NCBI RefSeq assembly: GCF_900547205.1
Contig: NZ_URFY01000019.1
Span: 1-64,000, forward strand
Length of the DNA: 64,000 nucleotides
DNA from: an uncultured Bacteroides sp.
Lineage (GTDB): Bacteria; Bacteroidota; Bacteroidia; Bacteroidales; Bacteroidaceae
Reading direction: 5' to 3'
The notes under the pieces were generated by a model. The model was not told where the DNA came from, ran no database searches, and saw only the letters and a list, made by a program, of their open reading frames with translations. The position numbers were made by a program, and so were the translations under genes. This document shows positions 50,317-59,762 of this stretch, in pieces. Each line of letters opens with the position of its first letter. Positions within the stretch are counted from its first letter, which is position 1.

Positions 50317-53163
50317 TTAAATATTACTTAATGCAGTTGTTACTTTCTTCAAATTGGAGTTCTTTTTCCACACTTCAAGACGTTGACGGATTGTCTCGTC
50401 AATAACCCGGCTACCGTTGACATGGAGCAATTCCAGATAAAGTTCGAGCAGTTGCTTCTGTCCTGTGACGGGAGTGTCGGGCAATCCGCTAATCAGCACA
50501 GTGAGCAGTTCTTCCAATTGCCGGTTGTGGAAGGTACTTCGTTTATACATACTTTCGTATACTTCTGTTGTGAAGCGTTTCAACGGGGCGATGTTCATAT
50601 TAATGATGCGTGCTAGGATTTCTCCCAACCGATGGTTATTTATTCTTCCTGCACGGATGCCCTCTACCCATAGTTCGGCGGCATACGAGCGGACTGTTTT
50701 ATCGATAAATAGCAGCGAACCGGCTAATAAAAGCAAACTCATTTCTCGAAGGGGGCAATGAAAAGACAACAACATACGCAGAGCGCAGGCGATGGTGCGT
50801 TTATTATCTTCCTGCGGAGTGTCAAAGTTCATGTAGCAGCAGATTATTTGCGCTACCAGCGGTTCCGGTCGGTTAGGAAAACAGCAGAACAGACGTTCCA
50901 TATAGGTAGAATCGTCCATAACGTATCTGCTGTTGATAATCAGATGTTCCTGCCATAGTTGATGGCTGTTCTGTTCGAGATATACTTTCCATTTCTGGAA
51001 GTCGAGGTCAAGCAGGCAAGGTTCGTATTGATGCTCTCTTGGCTGTATTCCTTTCCAGTCGTAATCACCGGTCAGATAATGATGTGGCAGAGTGTAGCAA
51101 GGGAAAGATTGAAAAGCTTCGAACTCTGTGTCCGGGGATTTCACAAGTCCGGCTGTCAGCCATGCAGAGGGATGATTATATGGCGGTTGGGGTTGTATTT
51201 TCTCTTGCAGCAAGAACAAACAAAGGTTCAGATATTCATCTTTCAACAGCTGTCCGGCAAGGATAGCGGCTTCTTCTTTGTCTTCAGGTGCGCATCGGGC
51301 AATGGCTAACTGGAAATCCCACGAACAAGGATGGACTTTTGCTTCTTGGTAAGCGGCAAGTCGCTCCACCAATACGGTAGATTGCACGTATGCCGAGGCA
51401 TGTGTCGGGGTAGAAAGCAACAGCAAGGAATCCCCTTCTTTTATTTTGCGAATCACTTCCAACCACAGTTGCTTGATGGGTTCAAAACAGGTTGACTCGC
51501 TATAATTCGTTTTCCAGTCGGCAAGACGCAGGAAAGAACGTTCATCGTAACGACCTCTATTTGCATCCTTCTCTTTCAATACAGTAAATATCTTCTCCAG
51601 AAAATCGGAGAACGAAGGGCTGACAGGTGACCATATACGCGCATACTCAAGCAGGAAAGTGGCAAGAAGGCTATCGAGCAATTGCCAACTATTAACAACG
51701 ATGTCGCAAGCTCGTTGGAATATAGGAGTCATCCGGCTGAAATCATCTTCATTGAGTTGAGGATGGAAAGTGATAATAGAAGCAATCGTCGCGTCTATTT
51801 CTGCGGTTTCGTCCATGTCAAACAGGCGGCTGAGTTGAAACAGGAAGTCTTCTTTATTGCCAGGATAGAGGATACGATTGTCTTCCCTGCAAATACGAAC
51901 GACTTCTTGGGAGAGTTGTTCCTCGGAGATAGTTTCCTCTTGGACAAGCGATGTCACGAAAGAAGCAAGAAGTCCCTGAACGCTTTGAAACATTTCGGGT
52001 TGATAAGATTGAAGTGTTTCCACCATAAGGGGCGAAGAGCCGTCGCCATACTTTAAAATGAAGTCGGCAGTTTTCTTTTGCAGACTTTCATCTTTCCTCA
52101 GAAACAGTTGGCAAAGCGGGAGACAGCATGACTCTTTCATTTCGGGGTGATGCTTTGCAATTTGTTCGAAGATAGCGTAAATGATGGCCAGCGAATTCTT
52201 CGGGCAGGCAAAAAGAAGAGGTGTTGCCCGCTCTATGAATTCCTGATAGCGGAACCCTTCTTCGGTTGCCAACTTTTTTAGTTGATGCAGCATCACGTTG
52301 ATTGGTTTCGTGTAGGGCGAAGTGAATACTTGCATCATTTCCTCTTGCAGAGAAAGAAGCTCTTCGATGGTGGGTTGCAGTTTCTCGAATAGGGCGGAGA
52401 ACCAGCTTGCCATATCTTTCTTGAAGTCCCGGTGGAAAGTGGAAAGCGTGGCTTTCAGCAATCGTTTTCTGTCTAGATGTCCGCTGAAAGAAAAACGATA
52501 TAAGGCGGCGCTGATGCTTTCGTCCTGCGCGGTGAGCCCTTCTTTATAGGCACGTTGGGCAGAATCATCTATCCAAGCGACGCTCGATTCATGTTCGAAG
52601 ATGGTCCAGATGTGTTCTTTCAGGGTGATTTCACGCTTCAAAAGCAGATTACTGTCATAAGAAACCTTTTCTTCGGACTTGCTGCTTTTTATACGTATGC
52701 ATCCTGCAATGGTATCGGCAATGCGACTGGGGGCAAGCTCTTTAAGATAACCCATATCCATAAGCTGCAAATGTTCTTCGTAGCTCAAATTGAATTTGTT
52801 CCAGCTTTTGTCATCGTTGATAAAATCTGTGAGCCAGATGGGGCAATAGAGTGGGAGTAGTTTGCATATCAAGTCGAAGTTTATATCGTATGCCAAATCC
52901 ATTTCCCGCCTAGTGGCACATACGAATTGGACGGCTGCTAGGAAACGTGCCCTGTCACGGCTGCAAAACGTTTCACTGCTGAAACCTTCAAACTTGCCTT
53001 TTATCCATTGCAAATTCCTTATCTTCGGGATTAATTTCCGCCGTTCCTTCATCGGAAGTTCCAACAATTTCTTGATAAAAGGAATCAAGACCTTTTCTTC
53101 TTTCTCCGGAGTATCCACATAGGCTTTGGATAGCTTCTCCAATTCGTGTATCAGTTCTTCCAT
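50317..53163 (-). CDS. DUF6493-like protein (paralogue 1)
   Basis: A 948-aa protein from ATG at 53163 (MEELIHELEKLSKAYVDTPE); the longer frame lacks support. Helical repeats throughout. Overlap with the upstream SWIM protein gene is 13 bases. Regions PPYNHPSAWLTAGLVKSPD (~680) and LLTVLISGLPDTPVTGQKQ are shared with paralogue 2. The middle is Leu/Glu-rich. Function unknown; likely part of a multiprotein complex with the SWIM protein and the second paralogue. Confidence 0.75.
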   Translation of the reverse strand: MEELIHELEKLSKAYVDTPEKEEKVLIPFIKKLLELPMKERRKLIPKIRNLQWIKGKFEGFSSETFCSRDRARFLAAVQFVCATRREMDLAYDINFDLICKLLPLYCPIWLTDFINDDKSWNKFNLSYEEHLQLMDMGYLKELAPSRIADTIAGCIRIKSSKSEEKVSYDSNLLLKREITLKEHIWTIFEHESSVAWIDDSAQRAYKEGLTAQDESISAALYRFSFSGHLDRKRLLKATLSTFHRDFKKDMASWFSALFEKLQPTIEELLSLQEEMMQVFTSPYTKPINVMLHQLKKLATEEGFRYQEFIERATPLLFACPKNSLAIIYAIFEQIAKHHPEMKESCCLPLCQLFLRKDESLQKKTADFILKYGDGSSPLMVETLQSYQPEMFQSVQGLLASFVTSLVQEETISEEQLSQEVVRICREDNRILYPGNKEDFLFQLSRLFDMDETAEIDATIASIITFHPQLNEDDFSRMTPIFQRACDIVVNSWQLLDSLLATFLLEYARIWSPVSPSFSDFLEKIFTVLKEKDANRGRYDERSFLRLADWKTNYSESTCFEPIKQLWLEVIRKIKEGDSLLLLSTPTHASAYVQSTVLVERLAAYQEAKVHPCSWDFQLAIARCAPEDKEEAAILAGQLLKDEYLNLCLFLLQEKIQPQPPYNHPSAWLTAGLVKSPDTEFEAFQSFPCYTLPHHYLTGDYDWKGIQPREHQYEPCLLDLDFQKWKVYLEQNSHQLWQEHLIINSRYVMDDSTYMERLFCCFPNRPEPLVAQIICCYMNFDTPQEDNKRTIACALRMLLSFHCPLREMSLLLLAGSLLFIDKTVRSYAAELWVEGIRAGRINNHRLGEILARIINMNIAPLKRFTTEVYESMYKRSTFHNRQLEELLTVLISGLPDTPVTGQKQLLELYLELLHVNGSRVIDETIRQRLEVWKKNSNLKKVTTALSNI

Positions 53164-54506
53164 TGTACGCGTTTTTTTACAGCTAATATATGTTTGCATG
53201 CTCCCCGTTCTCCCTGATTACTACTGAACCAGGTGCAGGTGCAACGTTCTTTTCCACTTTCTCTGTCCAGAATGACTGTATGCCTTACTCCACCGCTTCC
53301 TTCCACGCGGGCCTCCGTCCGGTTGTCGTCATTGGACACAATCTCAACTTTCTCTTCTTCAAGAAGCTTCTCCGCAGCCATCATCCGTGGATTGAGACTC
53401 AGGATACGTTCGGTCTTGAAAGGCAAGCGCCGATAGAAAAAACTGTTTTCATCCAAATCGAACCCCAATAATCCCATTGCTGCCAATCGTGCGGAAAGAG
53501 AATCCACCTTATCAAGATGAATATGCTCTTCAATGGCAAAAAGAGTGGGGTTGAACTGCTGATTGGCATAGCTGTATTTATCCATTGCTTCTATCCATCT
53601 CTCCGGCACATCTTCGAGCAAGGCATCCAGTGCCGCACCTTCTCCGGAGAACCCCCGCCAACATTCCCGTGACAGAGAAAGACTGAAACGAACCGGACCG
53701 AAATAGAGTTGCCAGGTGGTGGATTGCATGGCAGGATGTGCAAAGACTCTCAGTTCGTCGGCAAACGGCAGCAGAGGTTCGAGCAAACGCAGGCGGTGCA
53801 GTCCTCCAATGCAAACGGCATTCAAGCTTTTCACCGGTGAGAAGGCGGGCTTCTGACCGCGCATCACCAGATAATAATCACATTTCACGGCTCCTTTCGG
53901 GAGTGTCTGGAAGAGTTGTAAGGTCTGAATCCGATTGAAGGAATAGACCCGTTCGGCAGCGGATTGATAAATCTGTACCGTGGTCAGTCCTTTTATCCAT
54001 TTGACGGGTAACGGTACTTTGCGTTCTACCACTTTCTCTCCTTTATTATAGAGTCCCACTTCTTTCGGCCCAACGGACATCACCACTTTTTCTTGCTTGC
54101 CTATGCTACCTAAAGCGGAAATCATGGCAGGATTGAAATCGACATTCGTTGTTCCGTTCTCCGGAAATTCCCCGTCGTGTCCGTCGGGGAGTACATCGAC
54201 TCTGGCATATACGCCTGCACAGTTAGAGAATCCTTCGAATCGCAAACGTTCATTTCCTGCCGTCACAATCGGGTCTTTCAGCAAGGAAAGCTGGGCGGGA
54301 GTCAGATTAAAACTGGATTGCACCACATTGGATAATGCGATGAGACAGCGTGCTGTCATGTAAGGTTGTGTCAGTCTGCCCCAGAAGAAACAAGGGGCTT
54401 CTTTCTTTTCTATTTCGCAGTATTTGGCGAGAAACAGCTCATCTCGCCCTGCGAAACGTTGCAGAGCGGAAGGAACTGCATATTGATAAGATATGGTGTC
54501 AGTCAT
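53151..54506 (-). CDS. SWIM zinc-finger protein
   Basis: A 451-aa protein with a C-terminal SWIM zinc finger, CTCTWFSSNQGERGACKHIL (CxC, then CxH about 13 residues on), typically binding DNA or proteins. The preceding ~400 residues include a long beta-rich region (NGTTNVDFNPAMISALG, VGLYNKGEKVVERKVP). It is the promoter-proximal gene of a three-gene operon with two DUF6493-like genes; its -7 box TATATTTG lies at 54545-54538. In other bacteria similar SWIM genes accompany large helical proteins, sometimes with MoxR and vWA genes, which are absent here. Possible roles are genome maintenance or conflict; unproven. Confidence 0.82.
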   Translation of the reverse strand: MTDTISYQYAVPSALQRFAGRDELFLAKYCEIEKKEAPCFFWGRLTQPYMTARCLIALSNVVQSSFNLTPAQLSLLKDPIVTAGNERLRFEGFSNCAGVYARVDVLPDGHDGEFPENGTTNVDFNPAMISALGSIGKQEKVVMSVGPKEVGLYNKGEKVVERKVPLPVKWIKGLTTVQIYQSAAERVYSFNRIQTLQLFQTLPKGAVKCDYYLVMRGQKPAFSPVKSLNAVCIGGLHRLRLLEPLLPFADELRVFAHPAMQSTTWQLYFGPVRFSLSLSRECWRGFSGEGAALDALLEDVPERWIEAMDKYSYANQQFNPTLFAIEEHIHLDKVDSLSARLAAMGLLGFDLDENSFFYRRLPFKTERILSLNPRMMAAEKLLEEEKVEIVSNDDNRTEARVEGSGGVRHTVILDRESGKERCTCTWFSSNQGERGACKHILAVKKRVQWKN

Positions 54507-54537
54507 AGATAAATATATGCTTGTTGAATTTACTCTC

Positions 54538-54545
54538 CAAATATA
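54538..54545 (-). promoter_or_regulatory. -7 element of the SWIM-DUF6493 operon
   Basis: Minus-strand TATATTTG, a perfect TAnnTTTG, 32 bases upstream of the ATG at 54506. Confidence 0.6.
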
Positions 54546-54589
54546 GATATTTATTTTCTATGACCAACAGAATTCTGCTACTTAAGTGC

Positions 54590-55204
54590 TTAACGTATGA
54601 AGTTCGTACCAATATAGGGTTCTGCTTCCGGATGCTCTTTTCCTTCGGCAATATTCTTCAACAGCCATGCCATATTCTTGCCTAGCATCCGCATGGTCTG
54701 CAATCCTTCGGCATCCTGCAAGGCTTCGCCGGGAAGCATACCATGAACCACATTCCAATATTGTGAAGGGACTACCGGCATATGATTGATGGTAAAGTAC
54801 TTGTTCAACCGGTCGAAAGTGGCACTTGCCCCTCCCCTCCTGCAAACGACAACTGCCGCGGCAGGCTTATACGCCAGCAAATCTGAGCTGGAATAGAAAA
54901 GACGATCCAGCAGAGCACAAAGCGAACCGTTAGGTCCGGCATAATAGGTAGGTGAACCCAATACTAACGCATCAATCCCCTCTTCCAGTTTCTTCCTGAC
55001 TTCTTCGTACAGTTCATCATGAAAAATGCATCGACCCAGTTCTGCACAACGATAGCAAGCGATGCATCCCTGCACAGCCTTCGCTCCAATAGAAACAATC
55101 TCAGTCTCTATGCCATTTTCATTCAAAGCCTTTGCCACTTCGGACAAGGCTATGTACGTATTCCCATTCTTATGGGGACTTCCGTTTATTAATAATGCTT
55201 TCAT
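54590..55204 (-). CDS. Flavodoxin-fold NAD(P)H-dependent FMN reductase/iron-sulfur flavoprotein-like
   Basis: A 204-aa flavodoxin-fold protein. MKALLINGSPHKNGNTYIAL is the FMN phosphate-binding start, LVLGSPTYYAGPNGSLCALLDRL the second flavin-contacting segment, and a Cys group GCIACYRCAELGRC (~46-59) could bind an iron-sulfur cluster as in archaeal-type iron-sulfur flavoproteins. Probably an NAD(P)H-linked reductase for quinones, aromatics or aldehydes-related stress. It has its own TACTTTTG -7 box at 55251-55244. Confidence 0.8.
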   Translation of the reverse strand: MKALLINGSPHKNGNTYIALSEVAKALNENGIETEIVSIGAKAVQGCIACYRCAELGRCIFHDELYEEVRKKLEEGIDALVLGSPTYYAGPNGSLCALLDRLFYSSSDLLAYKPAAAVVVCRRGGASATFDRLNKYFTINHMPVVPSQYWNVVHGMLPGEALQDAEGLQTMRMLGKNMAWLLKNIAEGKEHPEAEPYIGTNFIR

Positions 55205-55243
55205 TCTCAGTTCATTTATTTAGTGAAACAACATATTAAGAAC

Positions 55244-55251
55244 CAAAAGTA
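55244..55251 (-). promoter_or_regulatory. -7 element of flavodoxin-like gene
   Basis: Minus-strand TACTTTTG (perfect TAnnTTTG), 40 bases before the ATG at 55204. Confidence 0.55.
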
Positions 55252-55294
55252 ATCAAATAAAGTTCTAGTTCTAATTTCCTTTTTAAGAATGATT

Positions 55295-56239
55295 CTATTT
55301 TTGTTTCAAAACAGGTGTAGTTCCGCATTTCTTACTTATCAGCATTACCCCTATCATGATAACCAACAGACCGGACATCTGAATGAATGTGACATTTTCG
55401 TTCCCCAAAAGCACACCCAACAGAACAGCAATAAAGGGATTGACATACGCATGAGTGCCCACCTCCGCAGCCGGACGAACTTTCAACAGCCAGACATAAG
55501 CCGAATAGGCTAGCAGGGAACCGAAAACAATCAGATAGACCAGCGAAAGCCATCCGGTGACTGAAACCTCACCCAAGTCCACACTCCGAAATTCTCCGCT
55601 CACAAGTGTACAAATCCAGAACATCCCACTGGCAAACAACATCTGCCACGCCGAACCCGCAAATGCATTCACTTTTTCTTCGCGCGAAGAACGGTATTTG
55701 GCATACAACGTTCCCAATGCCCACGACACGCACCCTATGATAAGCAGCAGGATTCCGCGTTCGCTATTCGGGTTCATCGATTCCAGCGTAAACTGTTCCA
55801 CATAAAGCATCACCACTCCGCCAAAACCAATCACTCCGCCTACGATGGTGAAAGGATTCCGAAAATTGGTTTTCCACATCGGAGCGTCCAATAACAGAAT
55901 CCAGAGTGCGGTGGAAGAAGCAATGATTGCCACGAGACTGCTCGTCAAATATTGCTGCGCCAGCATTACCACAGCCATATCTACAAACAGCAGCACAATG
56001 CCACTGACGGCAGAACGCCTGATCAGCTTCTTTTTAAATACCGGTTCTCCCCGCAAATAGCATATCCCCAGAAGAATAAGACCGGCAGCCGTAAACCGCA
56101 ACGCCCCGAGAAGGAAAGGAGGCAAGTCTTTCAGCGCTACACCTATAAAGAAATAGGTGGAACCCCAAACGACATATATAAGGAAATAGCCGATAATAAC
56201 ACCCGCCAGATTCTTGCTCGTATTACTCTGTCTTTCCAT
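55295..56239 (-). CDS. EamA/DMT-superfamily transporter (RhaT-like)
   Basis: A 314-aa inner-membrane protein with about ten helices in two EamA halves. The first (residues ~10-140) contains YVVWGSTYFFIGVALKDLPP and FTAAGLILLG, the second (~160-300) ASGMFWICTLVSGEF, and it ends with ISKKCGTTPVLKQK. It resembles drug/metabolite exporters such as YedA or RhaT-like; substrate cannot be determined. Lies 64 bases downstream of the MalY/PatB gene in the same orientation and may be co-transcribed with it. Confidence 0.85.
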   Translation of the reverse strand: MERQSNTSKNLAGVIIGYFLIYVVWGSTYFFIGVALKDLPPFLLGALRFTAAGLILLGICYLRGEPVFKKKLIRRSAVSGIVLLFVDMAVVMLAQQYLTSSLVAIIASSTALWILLLDAPMWKTNFRNPFTIVGGVIGFGGVVMLYVEQFTLESMNPNSERGILLLIIGCVSWALGTLYAKYRSSREEKVNAFAGSAWQMLFASGMFWICTLVSGEFRSVDLGEVSVTGWLSLVYLIVFGSLLAYSAYVWLLKVRPAAEVGTHAYVNPFIAVLLGVLLGNENVTFIQMSGLLVIMIGVMLISKKCGTTPVLKQK

Positions 56240-56303
56240 ATTCGTTGTTTATTTTTCTGCGGAACTATTTACGGAGATTTCCCCCATGACGTCCGACAAT
56301 TAT

Positions 56304-57464
56304 TTATTGGTTTAAAGCACGCCTTAATCTGTCCAGACCATCCGTCAACCTCTGGCGCGGACACGCTATATTGATACGGATAAATCCCTCGCCCGCCTCT
56401 CCATAGAGACTGCCTTCGTTTACCCATAGCTTTTCCTTCGCCAGCAAAGTCTTCACGATTTCAGCAGAGGATTGTTGCAATACCGAACAATCCACCCAGA
56501 CCAGATAAGTACCTTCCAACATTGTCACAGGATATTCCGGCAGATATTTCTCAAAAAAGGCTTTCAGGTAATTATAATTATCGTACAGATAAAGTTTGAG
56601 TTCTTCCAGCCACTCCTCCCCTTCTTTATAGGCAGCCATCAATGCTTCCACTCCGAAAGGATTCACGTCGCATACTTCATTTATATTGATAGCTTTATCT
56701 GTTTTTGCACGTACTTCTGCATCCGCAGAAATAATATTAGCTATCTGAAGCCCGGCCAGATTGAAGGCTTTGCTGGGCGACGTACAAGTAACAGAATGCA
56801 TCAGGAAATCTTTGGAGATGGAGGCAAAGGGAGTATATTCATGCCCTGGAAAAACGAGTTCACAATGAATTTCATCCGCCACGACCCACACATCATATCG
56901 AAGGCAAATCTCACCGATACGTGTCAGTTCTTCCTTTGTCCATACCCTGCCGGCCGGATTGTGAGGGTTGCACAACAACATGAGTTTTACTTTCGGATCG
57001 GCCGCCTTCTCCTCCAAATCATCAAAATCAATCCGATAGCTACCTTGCTCGTATATCAGCGGACTGGCAATCATCTCGCATCCGTCATTGCGGATGGAGG
57101 AGAAAAAGCAGTTATATACCGGAGTCTGCACCAACACCCTGTCGCCGGGAGATGTTAGGGCTTTTATGATGGCAGACAGTGCCGGCACCACTCCGGTAGT
57201 ATAGATAATCCACTCCTTCTCTATCGTCCAATGATGCCTCCGCCGGAACCAATCTACCACAGTTTCATAGTATGCAGCAGGAACTTTTGTGTAACCGAAA
57301 ATACCATGTTCCACACGCTTTCTCAACGCTTCGACCACTGCAGGAGCCGTACGGAAATCCATATCGGCCACCCACATAGGCAGAACATTCTCTTCTTTTG
57401 CCGCATCCCATTTATAAGAATTGGTTTCCCGGCGGGGGATTATTTCATCAAAATTGTATTTCAT
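56304..57464 (-). CDS. MalY/PatB-type PLP-dependent C-S lyase/aminotransferase
   Basis: A 386-aa fold-type I PLP enzyme. MWVADMDFRTAPAVVEAL near residue 30 is the MalY/PatB hallmark; CNPHNPAGRVWTKEEL (~165) and the PLP-lysine region SPSKAFNLAGLQ (~228) are intact, with the Arg pair binding carboxylate at IRINIACPR. Enzymes of this kind cleave cystathionine or cysteine-S-conjugates. It is translationally coupled to the DUF3737 gene by a four-base overlap, the first gene of this operon. Confidence 0.9.
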   Translation of the reverse strand: MKYNFDEIIPRRETNSYKWDAAKEENVLPMWVADMDFRTAPAVVEALRKRVEHGIFGYTKVPAAYYETVVDWFRRRHHWTIEKEWIIYTTGVVPALSAIIKALTSPGDRVLVQTPVYNCFFSSIRNDGCEMIASPLIYEQGSYRIDFDDLEEKAADPKVKLMLLCNPHNPAGRVWTKEELTRIGEICLRYDVWVVADEIHCELVFPGHEYTPFASISKDFLMHSVTCTSPSKAFNLAGLQIANIISADAEVRAKTDKAININEVCDVNPFGVEALMAAYKEGEEWLEELKLYLYDNYNYLKAFFEKYLPEYPVTMLEGTYLVWVDCSVLQQSSAEIVKTLLAKEKLWVNEGSLYGEAGEGFIRINIACPRQRLTDGLDRLRRALNQ

Positions 57465-58327
57465 GCACTAAAGCAAGTTAGATTGTCCCATAGTTTCAAT
57501 TCACAGTCGGCAGGTGATTTGATGTTTTCATCAATGATTATTTCACCGAAACTATCTGCTTGGATACTGCCTGTACGAGGATTCTTCACACTATGTACAG
57601 GGCTGACAATGGTGGCTTGCAGACTGCTGCATTCAAAGCACAGGTCAGCACTATCGTCCATTATGCAATCTTCCATAATGAGGTTGTGAGCATAACAAAG
57701 CGGCTGCGTTCCCGAAATCTTACAGTTTACCAGTCGCAGATTTCGAGAGTGCCAACCCAGGTATTCACCGTTCAGCTCGGAATCATATACCGTCACATTC
57801 TCTGTATTCCAGAAAGCATCCTTTGAATTGATGACGGCATTGCGAATTTCGACATTCTTGCAATACTGGAAAGAGTAGTTTCCATTCTGACTGTAGTTTT
57901 CGATGCGGATATTTTCGCCATGCATGAAAAGATAATCACCTTTATCCACCTGCACATTTCTCAATTCCACATTGCGGCAGTGCCAAAGGGTTTCCAACGC
58001 GAAGGGGAGTTGTACATTCTCTAATTTAATTCCATCCATTTCGCGGAACATTTTCGGGGCTTCCACCACTGTGTCCGTCATTTGCAGGTTCTGCGAATAC
58101 CAAAGGGCAGCACGCGCTCCTTCCGTAAAGAAGCTGTTCTTGACGATAAATCCATTGGTATGCCAGAAAGGATATTTACCTTCGAAACGGCAATTTACCG
58201 CTATGATATTACTGCATTCTTTCAATGCGGATTCACCCGTATGGATTGTCACATTCTCCAATTGCAAATCGTGTGTTGCAAACAAAGGGCGTTCGCCTTC
58301 GTATTCCTTGTTCTTAATTAATTCCAT
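57461..58327 (-). CDS. DUF3737 right-handed beta-helix-like protein
   Basis: A 288-aa protein of DUF3737. It starts MELIKNKEYEGERPLFA. It consists of periodic ~22-residue turns with repeated sequence elements such as SNIIAVNCRFEGKYPFW, RNVELRNVQVDKGDYLF, KNVEIRNAVINSKDAFW and RNLRLVNCKISGTQPLC, the signature of a right-handed beta-helix. No signal peptide, so cytoplasmic. It precedes a MalY/PatB gene and sits next to an AraC regulator, an arrangement repeated in many Bacteroidetes and Firmicutes. The promoter carries the shared AraC operator. Confidence 0.85.
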   Translation of the reverse strand: MELIKNKEYEGERPLFATHDLQLENVTIHTGESALKECSNIIAVNCRFEGKYPFWHTNGFIVKNSFFTEGARAALWYSQNLQMTDTVVEAPKMFREMDGIKLENVQLPFALETLWHCRNVELRNVQVDKGDYLFMHGENIRIENYSQNGNYSFQYCKNVEIRNAVINSKDAFWNTENVTVYDSELNGEYLGWHSRNLRLVNCKISGTQPLCYAHNLIMEDCIMDDSADLCFECSSLQATIVSPVHSVKNPRTGSIQADSFGEIIIDENIKSPADCELKLWDNLTCFSA

Positions 58328-58408
58328 GATTCTAAGATTTTACTTTTAATTTATAATTCTAAAAAGCTACGTTTATACTGCCGGATTGATTACCTTTTTT
58401 CGATAATG

Positions 58409-58479
58409 CAAAAGTACGGCGGAAAAACAGCACTCTTTGTAGACGGATTACGGACAAAACAACCTCAATTACTGATTAT
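58409..58479 (-). promoter_or_regulatory. Promoter and AraC-type double operator of the DUF3737 operon
   Basis: -7 TACTTTTG (58416-58409). Half-sites ATTACGGA (58447) and ATTACTGA (58468), 21 bases apart, within a motif from 58438 starting TGTAGACGGATTACGGAC. The motif and its distance to the -7 box (31 bases) match the ADH promoter at 42562-42632. Confidence 0.68.
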
Positions 58480-58622
58480 GCTTCTTTAATGCACAATTCT
58501 TTTCATTTCTCTGCTACAAAGTTCGGGAGAATGGAGAGAGAGCACGGTATACAGATTACTGATTTCATTACCCCAATTACAGAACAGCAAATCAAGGTGT
58601 TGAGAATCCGATTATTTATTCT

Positions 58623-58630
58623 TATTTTTG
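58623..58630 (+). promoter_or_regulatory. -7 element of the AraC-family gene
   Basis: TATTTTTG, a perfect TAnnTTTG, 25 bases before the ATG at 58656. Confidence 0.6.
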
Positions 58631-58655
58631 TTCCGAAAGAAAAAGATATATAGTT

Positions 58656-59561
58656 ATGGATAAGATCATTAAATTAGAAAATGTAGACCAGTACAACAGT
58701 CTTTACGGACTTGAGACATTGCACCCGCTCGTCAGTATTGTAGACCTGACGAAGGCTACCAAAACAGTGAACCATCTTCAAATGAATTATGGTATATATG
58801 CTCTTTTTCTAAAACTCGCCAAAAGTTGCGACATCAAATACGGCCGCCAGTCGTATGACTATCAGGAAGGTACTGTGGTATGTTTCGGTCCGGGACAAAC
58901 GGTGGGAATAGAAACCATTGAAGATGAAGTGAACCCGCCGGTCTACGGCATTGTTTTCCACCCCGACCTGATTCGCGGCACCTCTCTGGGAAAGAACATC
59001 AAAAACTATACTTTCTTTTCTTATGCTGTAAACGAAGCATTGCACTTGTCCGACCAGGAAAAGGAAATAGTCATGGACTGTCTCCACAAAATCAAAATTG
59101 AGCTGGAGCACGCCATTGACAAACATAGCAAAGCGCTGATTGCTATGAATATTGAACTACTGCTCAACTATTGTATGCGCTTCTACGAACGCCAGTTCAT
59201 CACACGCAACGTGGCAAACAAAGATGCCCTCACAAGATTTGAAGAACTTCTGGACGAATATTTCCAAAGCTCACTTCCTATGCAAGACGGCCTGCCTTCG
59301 GTGAAATACTTTGCCGATAAAATATATCTTTCACCCAACTACTTCGGCGACATGATAAAAAAGGAAACCGGAAAAACCCCGCAAGAACATATCCAACTGA
59401 AAGTTATCGAACTTGCCAAAGAACGTATCGCCGAAACTGACCAGACCGTCAGCCAGATTGCTTATGCCTTAGGTTTCCAGTATCCGCAACATCTTTGCCG
59501 ACTGTTCAAACGACGGGTGGGCTGCACTCCTAATGAGTATAGAACGCAGAATATAGCGTGA
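58656..59561 (+). CDS. AraC-family transcription regulator
   Basis: A 301-aa regulator: cupin-like N-terminal domain (YDYQEGTVVCFGPGQTVGIE, PVYGIVFHPDLIRG), then the AraC DNA-binding domain with SVKYFADKIYLSPNYFGDMI and VSQIAYALGFQYPQHLCRLF, ending VGCTPNEYR. It is divergent from the DUF3737-MalY operon and has its own promoter. It probably binds the double site in the 58409-58479 region, and possibly the similar site at the alcohol dehydrogenase promoter 16 kb away. Regulators of this kind often control redox or aldehyde-related enzymes. Confidence 0.88.
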   Translation: MDKIIKLENVDQYNSLYGLETLHPLVSIVDLTKATKTVNHLQMNYGIYALFLKLAKSCDIKYGRQSYDYQEGTVVCFGPGQTVGIETIEDEVNPPVYGIVFHPDLIRGTSLGKNIKNYTFFSYAVNEALHLSDQEKEIVMDCLHKIKIELEHAIDKHSKALIAMNIELLLNYCMRFYERQFITRNVANKDALTRFEELLDEYFQSSLPMQDGLPSVKYFADKIYLSPNYFGDMIKKETGKTPQEHIQLKVIELAKERIAETDQTVSQIAYALGFQYPQHLCRLFKRRVGCTPNEYRTQNIA

Positions 59562-59762
59562 GATTGATTAATTACCCATTGGAGAAGCTAACCTACGGAA
59601 ATGAACTAAACGGTACAGAGTTGAGTCTGTTCTGTATCGCTATTATATTGGAAGAAGCGAGTTCTTTTCTTGGAATATATTCAACATGCATATATATACA
59701 GGAGAATTGATGGAAATCAAATAAATAAACGGAGTCTTTGATTTGAAATTCGGATTCTACTC

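Larger units (their letters stand above)
58328..58655. other. Divergent regulatory region of the DUF3737 operon and AraC gene
   Basis: No gene in these 328 bases. Left part: minus-strand -7 box TACTTTTG at 58416-58409 and the two half-sites; right part: plus-strand -7 box for the AraC gene at 58623-58630. Confidence 0.7.
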
